Below, in pieces: positions 21,593 through 33,600 of a stretch of DNA of 64,000 bases. The notes under the pieces are model-generated. The model saw only the letters and a list, made by a program, of their open reading frames with translations. It made no database searches and was not told where the DNA came from. The stretch's first letter is position 1. Each line of letters begins with the position of its first letter. Origin of the DNA: Antitrichia curtipendula (taxonomy: Eukaryota; Streptophyta; Bryopsida; Hypnales; Leucodontaceae); contig OX579635.1 in the NCBI GenBank assembly GCA_951230915.1, positions 37,510,001 to 37,574,000 on the forward strand, in the 5' to 3' direction. Position numbers and translations under genes: made by a program.

Positions 21593-23033
21593 TACTCAGA
21601 ACGGGACTCTGAAGGGGGGCATCTCCCAAAAAAATTCCTAGGCCATTGGTATTTGTCTTTCTTTAGTCCCGAGTCCATCATTCTCCTTCCCAAATCCAAC
21701 AAGTGGACAAAATATGAAAGGCTTGCAACTTGACTCACAAAAAGGTGAAGACTCCCTGAACCATCTTTATACCCAATTCTGTCATGAAGTAACAAGGGTG
21801 CACATTTTCGTAGTAAGGATTTACTCTGTTAGTACATGGTGACAGATTTGGGTACATGGACGGTTTAGGGTGTTTTCACCTTAAGAAGATTCATTAAAGT
21901 AGCGACACCCATAAGCATGACTATACCCATACTTTGATTGTAGGGTTCCCTTAAAGTGTCCCTCAAAATACCTTGAAACCATCTTCATGCTTAATTGGAG
22001 TTAGCAGGCTCTAATTTTTTTAAATTTTGGTACTAGAACCAAGGTAGGTTTATTAGAGTGTAGTTTAGGGTGCCCTAAGGAGTTCTACTTTGAAAATTTA
22101 TAGAAATTAGAAGTCTTATCTCTCTCTCTCTCTATATATATTTTTTTTAACTCATGATTTTCAATTGCTAATATCAAAAAATATATATTTTCTAGAAAAA
22201 TTTGCCTTCAACTATGCTTGAGAAGGTATAAGGTAGGAGCACCCATGTTATGTGTGCCATTTAATTAAGCATTCCTTTGTTTTACATGAAAAGTCTTTTT
22301 TCTAATGTAGAACTTTTCTTCTCTTTCTTTTTATAATGTGGAAAAGTCATTGGAACGGAATGAGGTCCAGGGACTTCCACTTGAAAATTCTAGTATTGTC
22401 CATGTTCCTTGTCATGGACTATAAATATTTTTACGTAAATAACATCATGCTGTACAAGATTGGAGGATGAAAAAGGATGCAATTGTCCATAAATTTGTCA
22501 AAAGATTCTCTTTGGCATGGTTTTAAATGTTTATTTGTGAGGGTTGGCTAGTTCTCGAAATACAAATTTTTCTTCTACAATTGTACATTGGCATAATACA
22601 TGAATTAGAAGATTTTTGGCTTTTGCCTCCGGGAGACTCAAGATTGGTTGAGGATAGCTTAGCGTGGGTGAGATAAAAAAAGGTGATGCACAACTGAACA
22701 ACTAAACAAATGATCCAATGTTTTGACGCAATGAATTTTGCCACAATGCTGGAGCTATACTTTAAGAAGGAATTGTTTATGCTATAGTTTAATTGAACTG
22801 AAAAAGAATAAAGTTGCATTCATGTTGTTCTTTACAATAAATAATAAATTCAATTCAATTAATGCACTCTAAAATAAAAATACAAGCTTGTAATAATTTG
22901 GAAATTATATCTCTATTAACTTGGTTGCTTGTAAAATCAATCCATTGTGGTCTATACGATTTTTTACAATTTCTAATAGTGTGATTGTCATTTCACTATT
23001 AGTCACTTTCATATAGTATCATCCAATTTTCAT
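21593..23033. other. Intergenic DNA, no gene recognised
   Basis: AT-rich with a short CT microsatellite at about 22121-22140. Small minus-strand open frames (21529-21795, 22523-22819) have no recognisable motif. Confidence 0.35.
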
Positions 23034-23724
23034 TTAACCCCTAAAGGTCAGAGACTATGTTTTCACCAAAACCCTCACCAAAACTGTTCCAAAACTACTA
23101 TTTCTAATACAAGTTGTGGAAAAAATTTCAGAAAGTACCATGTGGATTGCAAGATTATAGCGTTTGAATTGACAAAAAATCATTTTTTTGTCTTTGCAAA
23201 AATCCGTGTAACTACACTTCACAAGGTCACATTTTTATGAAAAAATGTCCAAAATGATGGTTACTCTTCGGATTCATTCTTCAAGGCAAGTTGGCTACAT
23301 GCTTGAAAAATTTCAGATCATTTGGAATCGTGACTTCAAAGTTTATTTTAGAATAGAGATTCTATAACTACCCTCAAATTAAAACTCATAACTTTCATCT
23401 CATTAATCAAATGGAATGATTCAAAGCTTTCCACGTATATTTATTAAATCTAAAGAACCAATTTTAAATTTTCATTTTAAGAAAAATTGATTTTTAAAGA
23501 AGTTTTTTCAATTGCTCAGGTTGCCCGCCGACCAATGAAAATGACATATCATGCAATAACTTTTTAACCACGTAGTCAAAAGTTATGGAAATTGTTGGGC
23601 CTTAAAGCTACTCCTCGGGCACATCTTATGTGAAAATTTCAAAGAAAAAAAAAACTCCGGTTGTAGTGAGCTGTCCCAAATCGCTATGTTGTCAAAAAAT
23701 GGTGTTTGGTCTTTAAGGGGTTAA
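23034..23724 (+). mobile_element. TTAA-bounded element, family B copy 1
   Basis: TTAACCCCTAAAGGTCAGAG at the left and TTGGTCTTTAAGGGGTTAA at the right. Adjacent to the left end is ACTATGTTTTCACC, which recurs inverted at the right end of 37560-38492. About 690 bp, non-coding. Confidence 0.8.
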
Positions 23725-23804
23725 ATTGCATCCAAATGTTTACACTAATTAAAGGAGATTACTTGCCATTGATCAATAGAATTGTGGCCCCAATGCGGTC
23801 AATA

Positions 23805-24364
23805 AGGTAGGCGAACCCATCACCGCACAGCACCCAATGGCGCACCCTAGAAAAGGTGCTTACACCGTGCGGTGTGAACCCCAAGGCAAGCGGTGAAAGA
23901 TTTTTTCTGGTATTAGGACGAACAGAAAGTGATTTTCAGTAGAGAATGAGCAATTTTGGGGTGTTCTCTGAGTGGCCGTGGGTGTCGCCTACGTGCCATT
24001 GCAGAATTGGAATGCGCAGGAGCGACCTCGGGCATGGCTCCGAGGATGTGCTCAATTTAGAAGGAGCGGATTAGGGTTCAAGCTGCCCCACTACAAGTGG
24101 CATTGTGTTTGAGTCCAAGTCCCAGTTAAGGTCGCCTTAACAACCACTTAAGTCCCATTTACTGTCAGGCTATGTTTAGTTACAGGAACCTACGTGTTGT
24201 AACTTTGAGATTTTTTATAAAATTTCTCACTTGATAACTTTTTCTGAAACTTCTATATTCTGGCAATTCTTTCAAATGCTAACCGCCTGGAAAAAAAATT
24301 GTTTTTTCCTGAACCTCCACATACCCTAACCCCCTTAAATGGGCGGTTATGGGTTTGCCTACCT
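23805..24364. mobile_element. 560-bp MITE with AGGTAGGC ends and TA target
   Basis: AGGTAGGCGAACCCATCACC at the left and the near-complement ATGGGTTTGCCTACCT at the right, with TA at 23803-23804 and 24365-24366. The interior is GC-richer than the other MITEs and holds a short inverted pair (CACCGTGCGGTGTG). No coding frame. Confidence 0.8.
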
Positions 24365-24530
24365 TACTACACTTAGCACCTTTGCAGGCTTTGCAAAAAG
24401 AAGTCCTTGCACAATAAATTCATGCTCTTTGTTGTGTCCTTGCCCCTGCTCGGTACTTCAACAGTTAGTACAATCATGGTGACAACTAAGTAACTAATGA
24501 ATCATAAATAGGTAGTTCAACTCAAGCAGC

Positions 24531-24770
24531 TTAACCTTTTATGTACTAAGAAGCCCAAATTGGGTCTCACGTTTTTTTAGCAATTTTGAAGAGTTTATAT
24601 GGGGATTTTTATTTCTTTTAATAATAATTTTTTTGAAACCAATGCATGCAATGTTCTTCACTCAAATTAATAATATAATAAAAAAATTCTATATAGATTA
24701 TACTTTCTATAATATAATCAATCAAAGTTGGCAACTTAAAACCATAAATTTTTAGTACATAAAGGGTTAA
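24531..24770. mobile_element. 240-bp TTAA-bounded MITE, family D
   Basis: TTAACCTTTTATGTACTAAG and TTAGTACATAAAGGGTTAA are inverted repeats of about 19 bp including TTAA. It shares its right TTAA (24767-24770) with the next element. Confidence 0.8.
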
Positions 24771-25341
24771 TCTCTAAAGTCCCAAGGCCTTTTTCCATCA
24801 AAGACCTCTCAAAACTGCCTACTGCAAAGAGAAAAAACATTTTAAAATTTGGTTTTTTTGCATATCTAACAATAGAGTCTTGTACTAGACTAGTATAAGA
24901 ATGCATGGAAGAAATTTCAGAACCTTTGATGTCGTAGATTGCAAGATATTTGCATTTAGAGTGAAGAAAACAAGTTTTTTTTCAAGAAGATGCTTAGATT
25001 GCCCGAAAAACAAGATTGTCCATAACTTTCTCATCATTAGTCCAATTAGAATGACTCAAAGCTTCAGATGTAGACAAAAGTGTAATATTTGAGAAAAATG
25101 ATAAATATTCAATTTTTTTTGTATTTTTTTGGGTTGTCCCTTGAATTGCTTTTTGGACATAGGGTGGCATAACTTTTGCTCCTGGGCACCAATTGAAATA
25201 AAAATGATATTCCCATAAAGCTAAGCTAATGTCCTATCTTCAAAAAAAGTTTCAAAAAATATTGTCAAAAATTGAAATCACACAAGCCTACTTGAAAACC
25301 CCAAGAGTTCCCCATAGGGACTTTGGGACTTTAGGGATTAA
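24767..25341 (+). mobile_element. TTAA-bounded element, family A copy 4, shortened
   Basis: TTAATCTCTAAAGTCCCAAG to GGGACTTTAGGGATTAA, 575 bp. The ends and subterminal blocks match family A copy 1 but about 350 bp of the interior is absent. The subterminal hairpin has decayed (TTCCCCATAGGGA). Confidence 0.8.
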
Positions 25342-25405
25342 CTTTTGCAACTCTTACACTTATAAAAGCAGCCATTTTGCCTAGTCAACCGAAGTAGAGT
25401 TTGCG

Positions 25406-25597
25406 ATGGAATTCACCAATTCACGGGTTGGAGCGCAACAAACTGCAACCTTCCCGTTAACTTTGAGGCCTCCCAAAGTGACTCAGAACATAGCGATGCA
25501 GTGCCAAATAACATGGTCTGGTATGATATCGTCTTCTTGTCATTCAAAATTAACCACTCGAAAATACAAGCCACATGTCTTTACTGCTATCCCCAAG
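25406..25597 (+). CDS. Orphan first exon, transit-peptide-like
   Basis: An ATG followed by 64 codons rich in Ser, Thr, Arg and Lys with few acidic residues, ending FTAIPK and then a good donor AAG|GTAGGT. That composition resembles an organelle-targeting presequence encoded by a first exon. No following exon was found before the hAT-derived gene, so this may be a truncated gene, a first exon with a distant partner, or a transduplicated fragment. No product can be named. Confidence 0.35.
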
Positions 25598-25599
25598 GT

Positions 25600-27218
25600 A
25601 GGTGGTGGGGACAAAAAGTTCCCTTTTTTTTTTACTTTTTTTTGACACTGAAGTTCTTCTGGTTTGGACAATGTTGTTGCCAGCTATCATTTATGGGGTC
25701 CATCACCAAATAGCTGGCAAACCCTTATCCAAACTATAAAATCCTGTGTTGTACACGTGCATGTGCACACTGTCCACCAATCTGAGACCTCAAAAAGCTA
25801 AAGATGCTGATGAGTGAACTTCAGTTGTTTTGTGAGAATTTGCTACAGTTAAAGTAAGGTATCCCTGGGATGCGCCATCCATGTGAAAGAATATGTGGGG
25901 CAATTGGACCCCTGTAACTTATGAGTATTGTACTGTAAAGGAGTGTCTTGTTTGTGGACCATCATTGGAAGTATGATGAGTTTGAGTGAAAATGGCAAAC
26001 CAAAAAAAAATGCAGCAACACCTTGGTCTGAATAAGCAACCTGGTTTCAATTTTGAGGGTTTTTTAAAAATAAAAATAATTTCTAGGAACTAGAATGTGT
26101 TATGAATCCAATGGAAACAGTTTCATCAAATTTCAAGTTAGACTCCACCTTGTGGAAATTTTCAAAGTTAAGTTGTGTAGTGTAGTTTACAACTTTTGTC
26201 ATGTTTGGGAGTTGTGTTTGGGGCATGGACTAAACAGTTAGCCAACCAATATGATTCTTGCCCACCTCAGAAAGGGCAGATCTAACGAGTTCAAGGAGAC
26301 TGTCTCGTTTCTCCTCCCCCCCCCTTACAAACACTATTGTACTCTCATATAAGTGATCACCATGCATTGCAAGCCAATGTTTTTTTTTGGGCAATAAAAT
26401 GCCCAAATGCCCCAAAATAAAAAGGGCAGCCTCAGATCCTATGGGAAAAAGTAGGGAAATTTTTTAAAAAGTGCCCAAGTGACATCGTGTCACTGAGCGC
26501 GCAGTCAGTTTCATCGCCAGATGGGAGTGCCAGCTGAACTCCGAGGCCACCCCTGCTGAAGTGATTGCAGCGCCGGATTCCGTGACATTGCCCAATGCAT
26601 CTTCAATTTGGTGTGCAGGCTTCTTTGTGATGCCAGATTGATGTTATTCATCAATTTTGTTGTTGCCTAGTCGGTCTTCTGCAAGTGTGTGACGAAGCCT
26701 CATTCGTTTCCCTGTTTCTGTGAACGATGCCTGAGTTGCTCCAGATTTTGCTGCTCAACTGCCATATTCGCTGCAGTGTTTTCTTTGGCGATGCCTGAAA
26801 ATTTTAGTGTAGGTTCTGAATTTTTGATTATGGAATTATGGGTTCTTGATGGCGCTTGCTCGAAATTTTGGATTCGCAATCTTGGCTTTCAATTTCCAAT
26901 TTGAATCTGCTTGAGGAATTGAGTCGCCGCCGTTGAAGGAGCTTCAAGTTATTGAATTTTGCCGTTTGCTGTAATTGTGGGCTTTGGTTTTCGTTGTACT
27001 GCGTGGTTCTTGCAAGATGGAGATCGGCCGATTTGTGGGAGCCGTATTCTGGATTTTGGGTTTAGGTATTTGTGGGCATTTTGTAATTAGGGTTGTTGTT
27101 TCTTTGCAATTGCTAGTCGCTGTATCTCTTGTGCATACAGGAGTGGGTTGAGGGTTGTGATTTCTTGCAAATTTCTTTGAGATTGGGGAATTGGTGTGTT
27201 GGAATCTCGAGAGTCGGG
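25600..27218. promoter_or_regulatory. Intergenic DNA, then GC-richer 5' flank of the hAT-derived gene
   Basis: 25600-26470 is AT-rich with no recognised gene. From about 26480 the composition shifts toward the level of the following gene, so 26480-27218 probably contains its promoter and 5' untranslated leader. Frames here are short and unremarkable. Confidence 0.4.
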
Positions 27219-30200
27219 ATGGAAGACTCTAGTGCTGTCGATGTGGGCTTGGCTGTCGCCGCAAATGTGTTGGCCCTCCGGCAGTCTGTAGCGCTTCGGG
27301 AGAAAAAATTTGTGCGGCTGGAGAGGGAGAAGGAAGCCCTTGCACGCAAAAGTTTGCAGAGCAATCGATTGTTGGAGGAACGGGGTCGTGAGAAGGCTCG
27401 ACAGAAGACAACGATGCAAAGCTTATTTCTTGCACTCCCGCAATCCTGACGCCTTGGGTGTGATGGAGAGCGTTTCTGTCAACCAACGCAGCACCCCTGA
27501 GCTTGAACGGCGTGAGCAGACCCTGCACGAGGTCCCCGTGTCTGTAGACGAGGCGTTGGAGGTGGCTTCCTTAAACAGTGAATCTTCTCTCGTCGTCTTG
27601 CGAGCGACCGCAGGGACGGTGGTTCTTTCCAGCGATGATTCTGCTCCGCAAGATCTGAATGCCGACTCTAGAAGTCCCGATTTTCAGATCCCCTCCGAAA
27701 GTGAGGAGTCATCAGGAGATGAAGACTTCGAGATTCCTCCTCCCTTCAAGCGCAGCAAAAAGAACTACAGCTTGACACGGAAATTTCAGATGGAATGGGC
27801 AGCAAAGTGTCCGTGGGCCGAAATGGTCCTGGCTCCTGATGGCGTGCTGCACATGGTGCGCTGCCAAGTTTGCACGGAAATGGGAAAAAAGCCATACGTC
27901 ATGGGCCCTAAGTTGTACACGCTGCAAACTCATGAGAAGAGGGCGAAGCACAAAAGAAACATGATATTGTTTGCAGGGAAGCGGCCCACCACTGTTTTGC
28001 AGCAGATGAACTGCAACAACAGCATGGAGTCCAAGAAGAAACGCGTGCAGCTTGCTACACTCTTCCAGGTTTTGAGTGATGGCAGGCCAATGGCTGAGTT
28101 CACTAACCGATTTGCCCTTTACGAATTGCTTGCTGTCCCTGAGTTGCCGAGAATGCATTGGACTGATGGTGCGGGCTGGATTATGGCTTCTCAAATGTGG
28201 TCAATTGTTCAGGACAAGATGAAGTCGATTATCACTTCTGCCCATTACATTGCCCTCACGGCTTATGAGACAAGTGCTCTAGACAATTGCGGCTACCTTG
28301 CGGTGCACTGCTACGTCATGCAGAATTGGGTTCGTGTGCCAATGCTAATTTCTCTGCAGAAACTAGAAGCTGATGGGGCTTCTGCAGATAACCTCACTTC
28401 TGTGATAATTTCTGCCTTGAGCGTGAAAGGTGGTTTGACTGCCGAAGCGATTTCTGCTAGGCTCATTTGCTTCGGTGCAGAAGGAGTTGCTGCTTTCCAA
28501 GGGCACAGGAGTGGAGTGACGAAGCAAATCCAGAGCAATCACGCCCCTTTTGTGCAAGGCGTCCACTGCATGGCGCACCGTTGCAATCTGGCGTTCAAAA
28601 CTTTGTCCTCTCTGGACGTCATGTCCGCCATAGAAGATTTGCTAAATGTTTGCCACAACTACTTCTCCTCCAGTCCCAAGAAGTTTGCCGAATTCCACTG
28701 CCTTGCACAGATGATGGAAACAAAAGGACTCAAATTGTTAAAAACGTCTCTACACGTTGGGTGTCTCTCATTGACCCTCTAAGGCGGCTGCTCAGTGAGT
28801 ACCGATCTGTGGTAGCAAAGATGAACGTGGATGCAAGCAACACCAAAGAAACGGTAAGTTGCGACTTCGAACTTGTGTGGTTTCGTAGCTCATTCAACTG
28901 TAGTTGTGAATTGTTGAAGTGCTTGTTCTTTTGGTAACTGCTACTTCTTTTGCCTTGTGATCTGCCTAACTTGTATCTGCATTGCTGTTGTCGTGCAGAA
29001 ACATATGAGAGTGAAAGCGACGGGCGTCTTGACAAAATTGTCTGACCCTTACGTCATCTTGGGCATGACGTGCTTGCTGCCGTTGTTAGAGAGCATCGAC
29101 CATCTTGTGCTCTTTGCTCAAAAGCGTGACGTGTTTATTTGTGACTTTGTGGCAGCTCTCCAAGTCTGTCTGGGGCAATTGTATAAGCTGTACGTAGACA
29201 TTGAGAAGGCCTTTGATACAGATGAATTCTGGTCTTTCAAACAGCTTCTACAGTGCTCCCACGAGCAAATCCACCTGAAGTGGGTGCCGCTGCCAATGGA
29301 CTTGAATGCCGCTAGACCTGGGGAGTCTGCACACTTGGCCTTTCTGGAAAGTGATAAAACCATCTTTGCCATGCATGAAGGCCAATTTGTGACCCGAGAG
29401 TCCTTTGCTAAAATTGTGTGCACTATCAAAGCTGGGTGTAAAGGTATGTATTCTTCTCTCATTTGTGGCTTTGTTGCATTTGCGTTTCTTTTTCTTTGGC
29501 TGGCGCTTGTAGGAGAGACGCAGAGGTAATGTGCCATTGTTTTTTTTCCAGTTGCACTTCCTTTGGCGGTTAAGTGGCCAGGCAAGGTACGCACGTCTTT
29601 GAAGGTAAAGGTAAAGGTAAAGGTAACGGTGAAGGTGAAGGTAAAGGTAAAGGTGAAGGTGAAGGTGAAGGTAATGGTAAAGGTGAAGGTCAAGATGAAG
29701 GTAAAGGAGGCCAACAGGTATTTCCGTGTTTCACATTTTTTTTTGGGTGGCTGGAGGTATGCATAAGTATCCCTCTTGTTCTCTAGCTTTAAATTTCCAT
29801 TTTTTTTTGGGTGGCCAGAGGCCACCACATTCACTACTCATGTATGCAAGGTACAGAATCAACATTCAGGTTTGTTGTATGCAAGGTACAGAAGCAACGT
29901 TCAGGTAATCATAGGTGTAAGGTATGTAAGTCACTAACATGATTGCAAGGTATAGGTAAGCTTAGAGTCCCGTGTAATGTTGGTCTCTGTTTTTTGTAGA
30001 ACAAATTTTGCTTGAATGTCTTCTATTACTCCATTACTGACTGTGGCCTCCATTACTGACTGTGGCCTTCTAGGTGCGGCGCAGCAACTCATTCATGAAC
30101 TGAAGTCTCGATTTCCTGCTGATGGAGTCATGGATGCCTTGGGCGTGGTGTACCCTTAATACTGGCTGCAAACAGGCTGCGAGCTGACCTTCCGCAAGCA

Positions 30201-30679
30201 TCTGGATGTTCTAAAAAAAAGTTTTGGTGAATCCAGATGGGTTCACGGGAAGGATGGCAGTAAGCTCGTGCCCCCTCTTCTGGACTGCTTTCAGCTTGAA
30301 TGCCAGCAGACTTTGTTCAAGTTGTCTATGCTCTCCAACTCCATGACAACCATGGAGCCACCGTTTCTGGTCAATCCCCTGACCAAGCTTTGGAGGTGCC
30401 TGGACGCTAACTCTGCCCTGACTTCCAATTTCAGTGAGTATGTCAAACTCGCAGAGATTGCAATGATACATGTGTTGGGGTCTGTTGAAGACGAACGCTG
30501 CTTTTCTGCCTTGTCTTTCTTGGAAGGACAAAGTACGGAATCGATTGGATTCGAATTTGTCAGTTGTGGTTGGCATGAAGGCACAGCAGGTGTACACGTT
30601 GAGCACCTTCCCCTACGAGGAATGCTTTCAGCAGTGGATTAGTTCAGCAGAGCGGCAGCGCTATTGTATCACAGGCTAG
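27219..30679 (+). pseudogene. hAT-type transposase-derived gene, two introns, disrupted
   Basis: Blocks in order: a basic helical start (MEDSSAV, 27219, separate frame), an acidic linker, a Cys2-His2-like finger (CQVC...THEKRAKH), then the hAT RNase-H-like region with ICFGAEGVAAFQG, VHCMAHRCNLA and STRWVSL, and a C-terminal hATC dimerisation-like segment (AEIAMIHVLGSVEDERCFSA). Introns by GT-AG: 28854-28998 and 29444-30073; each joins in phase. Exon 2 is 28999-29443 and exon 3 starts at 30074. Lesions: one base missing in the A run at 28740-28744, TAA at 30157-30159 where Gln would fit, and one extra base near 30521-30526. Positions that normally carry catalytic Asp appear changed (ALTAYET, GAEG), suggesting catalytic loss. 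No terminal repeats were identified. It is either an old transposon or a once-domesticated gene now dead; sequencing errors could explain single-base lesions. The join between the first frame and the main frame (main ATG 27463) is uncertain. Confidence 0.75.
29599..29710. repeat. Hexanucleotide microsatellite (GGTAAA/GGTGAA) in intron 2 of the hAT-derived gene
   Basis: About 18 units of GGTRAA with scattered point changes. It creates long artificial frames, Lys-Val repeats on plus and Thr-Phe repeats on minus. Confidence 0.9.
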
Positions 30680-31019
30680 TAAATCTTTCTGTTTAGCAGT
30701 GATTCTTAGTGATGTACAAGTCATCCTTGCGTGGTGATTGCATTGCTCCGTAGTTGTGTAGAAATTAGTCTACACATTGCCCTTTTTTGTTTCCATCATC
30801 CGTGCTTGGCTGTGGAATTCATCTTGAAGCATTTCCCATTCAATGAAGCTTTTCCAATTTCCTCTTCTTGTGGTTTGTAGCTTTTGATGCACATTTGCCT
30901 AACATGATGAGTGATGACTGATTTGGTTTCAGTTTCAGGTTTTAGTCATAAAACCTACTTTGCTTCCTCGAATATCATGGGTAACCTCTAGTCACTATCA
31001 CTACTCACTCCTTGCAACA

Positions 31020-31345
31020 TGTTCAATGTAAAGAGATTCTTACTTGGTCGTCGGAGCTTGTTTTGTGTTTTGCAGGTCCAGGATTGTGCATTGGAGACTA
31101 TGTTTTCATTATGTAGAATTGTAGATGATTTCAAATGATTGCAATGTGGAGAGATTATGACTTGGTCGTCGGAGTATGTTCTGTGTTTGCAGGTCTAGGA
31201 ATTTGCAAGGGAGACTGTGTTCTTAATGTATAGAATTGTAGATGATTTTAAATGATTTCAATGTGGAGAGTTTCTTACTTGATCGTCGGAGTGTGTTTTG
31301 TGTTTTGCAGGTCCAGGAATTTGCAAGGGAAGAGCATTTTTCCGT
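31020..31345. repeat. Tandem repeat, three units of about 118 bp
   Basis: Units start near 31020, 31139 and 31257. Each contains CTTACTTGGTCGTCGGAG or close variants, GTGTTTTGCAGGTCCAGGA, and a TGTAGATGATTT block. The GTTTTGCAG|GT segment resembles a splice acceptor in every unit. It lies 3' of the hAT-derived gene. Confidence 0.8.
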
Positions 31346-31349
31346 AGAT

Positions 31350-32527
31350 AGTATTGTACATGATTTTCTTTCTAGTTTCACTTCATTCAAGCAATGTACA
31401 TATCTATTTTTCTAGCAATATACTTCTCTTCACAAGTTCACATGTTTTCTTCTTGACTTCATTGAAATGCATCTTTTGCCATAAAATATCTTTGGCAATG
31501 AAGGCCACATGCACTTTGTTTATGTTGTTTTTGTAGTCTGTTTGGTACTTAAATTTTTTTGGGCATTGCCTATATTACATCAAAACTTATGAAGTTCTTG
31601 CCTAAATGACAACAAAATTTTACAAGTTATTGCCTAATGAACTCCATGCCAACACAAATGAAGGCCAATGGTAACCTCGTCATCTGGAGAAAAAAAGGCC
31701 ACTAGGCTTCACACTCATGGAGTCAGAGGCCACATGCAGTTGCTGCCGGAAACAGGGAAGGAGCCACCTCACCCTGTCTTATTTTAAATTGAGGCCAACT
31801 ACCCCGTCATCCAAAAACGAAAAAAAACAAACACTGTTGCAAGCCCTACCATGAATTGAAAAATGCTTGGAATGTTGTGAAATTTTACATGTACATTTTC
31901 AACTTTCTTATCTTTCACTAAGCACAAAAGGGCATCATTTCAAAATATCCTCACAAAGATATGCTCCTTCAAATGCAAATGCCTTGTACTTCCATTGATC
32001 CAAGTAAAACTTCAAACTTCAATATCATCTAAACCGTGAAGTCAAATAATCTGAGTTTTTATGAGGTGTTCACTCTCAATGTGAACTTCAAGATCCCATG
32101 ACTACATTCTATCTAATCTTTTGAATTAGTGTGACCACTATTGTAACTACACCTAATTGTGTCCAAATAAGAAATTAAACATTATTTCTATTATTGAAAT
32201 ACCTAGTTTTTTTATTAGATCATGTTGGAAATCAAAAAGATGAATTTTCTTCAAGGAACCTTTAGGGGGATTATTCCAATCTCCAAGGGAAATGAATTAG
32301 GCTAGTTTTACCTTAGAAAGATGAGTTAGCCACCATGGAAATCATTGTTTTTGGTACCGTATGAATCATTTGCTTTTAAAAAATAGCAAATAACACTCAT
32401 TGGAAGTCAAACAACAAAGCAAGACCTCCCCTCTTCACACAAGATTCCAAGGATGAACATTTGCACTTTTGTCTTATACATAAGGATTTTCTATCATTCA
32501 TTGGATACTTAGTGCCCACAACAATGT
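31350..32527. other. Intergenic DNA, no gene recognised
   Basis: AT-rich. A short internally repeated segment at about 31560-31630 (TTGCCTA...AACTTATGAAGTT / AAATTTTACAAGTTATTGCCTA) is visible. No gene or element termini found. Confidence 0.35.
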
Positions 32528-32529
32528 TA

Positions 32530-32994
32530 AGGTAGCCGACCCATTTCCTATCACTTAAGCAATTTAGCATACTTGCAATATGGGTATGGTGAAGGAAAAA
32601 AATTCCCTATTTAGAGAAATAGATTTCAAAAGGATTTCATAATTGTTTACATTTTTTTCTCCAAAAAGAAAATTTATCATGAATATTTTTTGTAAAGATT
32701 ATGTTCAACGTATTCTCATTATATCGGTCACCCTATTTCCAACCATTGGCGGGTTACAAAAATGGACAATGCTTCAATGTAAGTGATAATTGTGGCTTTC
32801 AATGTACATTTTGTGCTATCATTCTATGCTTTCAATGTATACCTCCCTGACATTTCTATTGCTCCTGTACTCTTGCTTTACATGAACTGTCACCTAAACC
32901 AATGGGAATCCTATTTCCAATTACAATTGATTGTAAACATAGCATACTAACCTGCAGAAAAAGGTGGTTGATTGAAAATGTGTTGGCTACGGTA
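32530..32994. mobile_element. MITE of the GGTAGCCGACC family
   Basis: Begins AGGTAGCCGACCCATTTCC after TA (32528-32529) and ends near GTGTTGGCTACGGTA. It contains an intact ATCACTTAAGCAATTTAGC, the site at which the related copy at 20475-21590 is interrupted by a TTAA element. Confidence 0.6.
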
Positions 32995-32998
32995 TGTA

Positions 32999-33325
32999 AG
33001 GTAAGAGGTCCATAAAACACCCATCTAAGAGCTGAAACTGAATTTTGGGGAGGCAAAGCTTCTTGAAATAATTTTTCAGTAAATTTTCCTTGAAAGACAA
33101 GTGAATTGGACATCTAACCCAAGTCATTCATGTTTTTTGGAGCTTTGTGGAATTAGTTCTAAAATTTTGAAGCTGAAATGGCATAGGGCTCTAAAATCGC
33201 CCACCTCCTAAAATGTACACTCTTTGTACATTGCTAAAGAGTATAGAAAAGCAACATGCACACATAGTGTACATTTGAGGAAGTGGGCAATTTTAGAGCC
33301 TGTGCGATTTTAGAGCCTATTACCT
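32999..33325 (+). mobile_element. MITE with AGGTAAGAGG ends (AGGTAA family, copy 1)
   Basis: AGGTAAGAGGTCCATAAAAC follows TA (32997-32998); the other end reads TTTTAGAGCCTATTACCT. Homologous to 35258-35586 and 60498-60829, including the inner block AAATGTACACTNTTTGTACA. Confidence 0.7.
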
Positions 33326-33401
33326 GTTACATTCAATGGCAAGTTACCTGTCCTGTACATTGACCTCTGGATATGGGACTGCATGTTAGTATCTTTGTAT
33401 A

Positions 33402-33600
33402 AGGTAACAGGTCCATAAATCGCCCACTTAAGAACTGAAATTTTGAAGTTTAACTGGCATAAGGCTCCAAAATCGTCCATCTCTGAAACGTACACCATTG
33501 TACATCAGTGAAGGCTATGAAAAAACAGCATGTACAAATGGTGTTCATTTTACAGGTGGGCGGTTCTTAATGCCCAAACTATTCTTGAGCCTGTTACCTT
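33402..33600 (+). mobile_element. 199-bp short AGGTAA-family MITE, copy 2
   Basis: AGGTAACAGGTCCATAAATC to TTCTTGAGCCTGTTACCT, flanked by TA at 33400-33401 and 33601-33602. It lacks the first internal third of the longer copies. Confidence 0.8.

Noticed and set aside
24060..24150. A tRNA-like GGGTTCAAGC segment
   Set aside because: No acceptor stem or anticodon arm could be formed around it; it lies inside the 23805-24364 MITE.
27310..27462. Start of the hAT-derived product at the upstream ATG 27310
   Set aside because: The first 51 residues are Arg/Cys/Trp-rich and lie in the shadow of the MEDSSAV frame; ATG 27463 or a frame join is more plausible.
29118..29834. A 238-codon minus-strand frame with Thr-Phe repeats
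   Set aside because: It runs antisense through exon 2 of the hAT-derived gene and then through the GGTRAA microsatellite, which produces the repeats.
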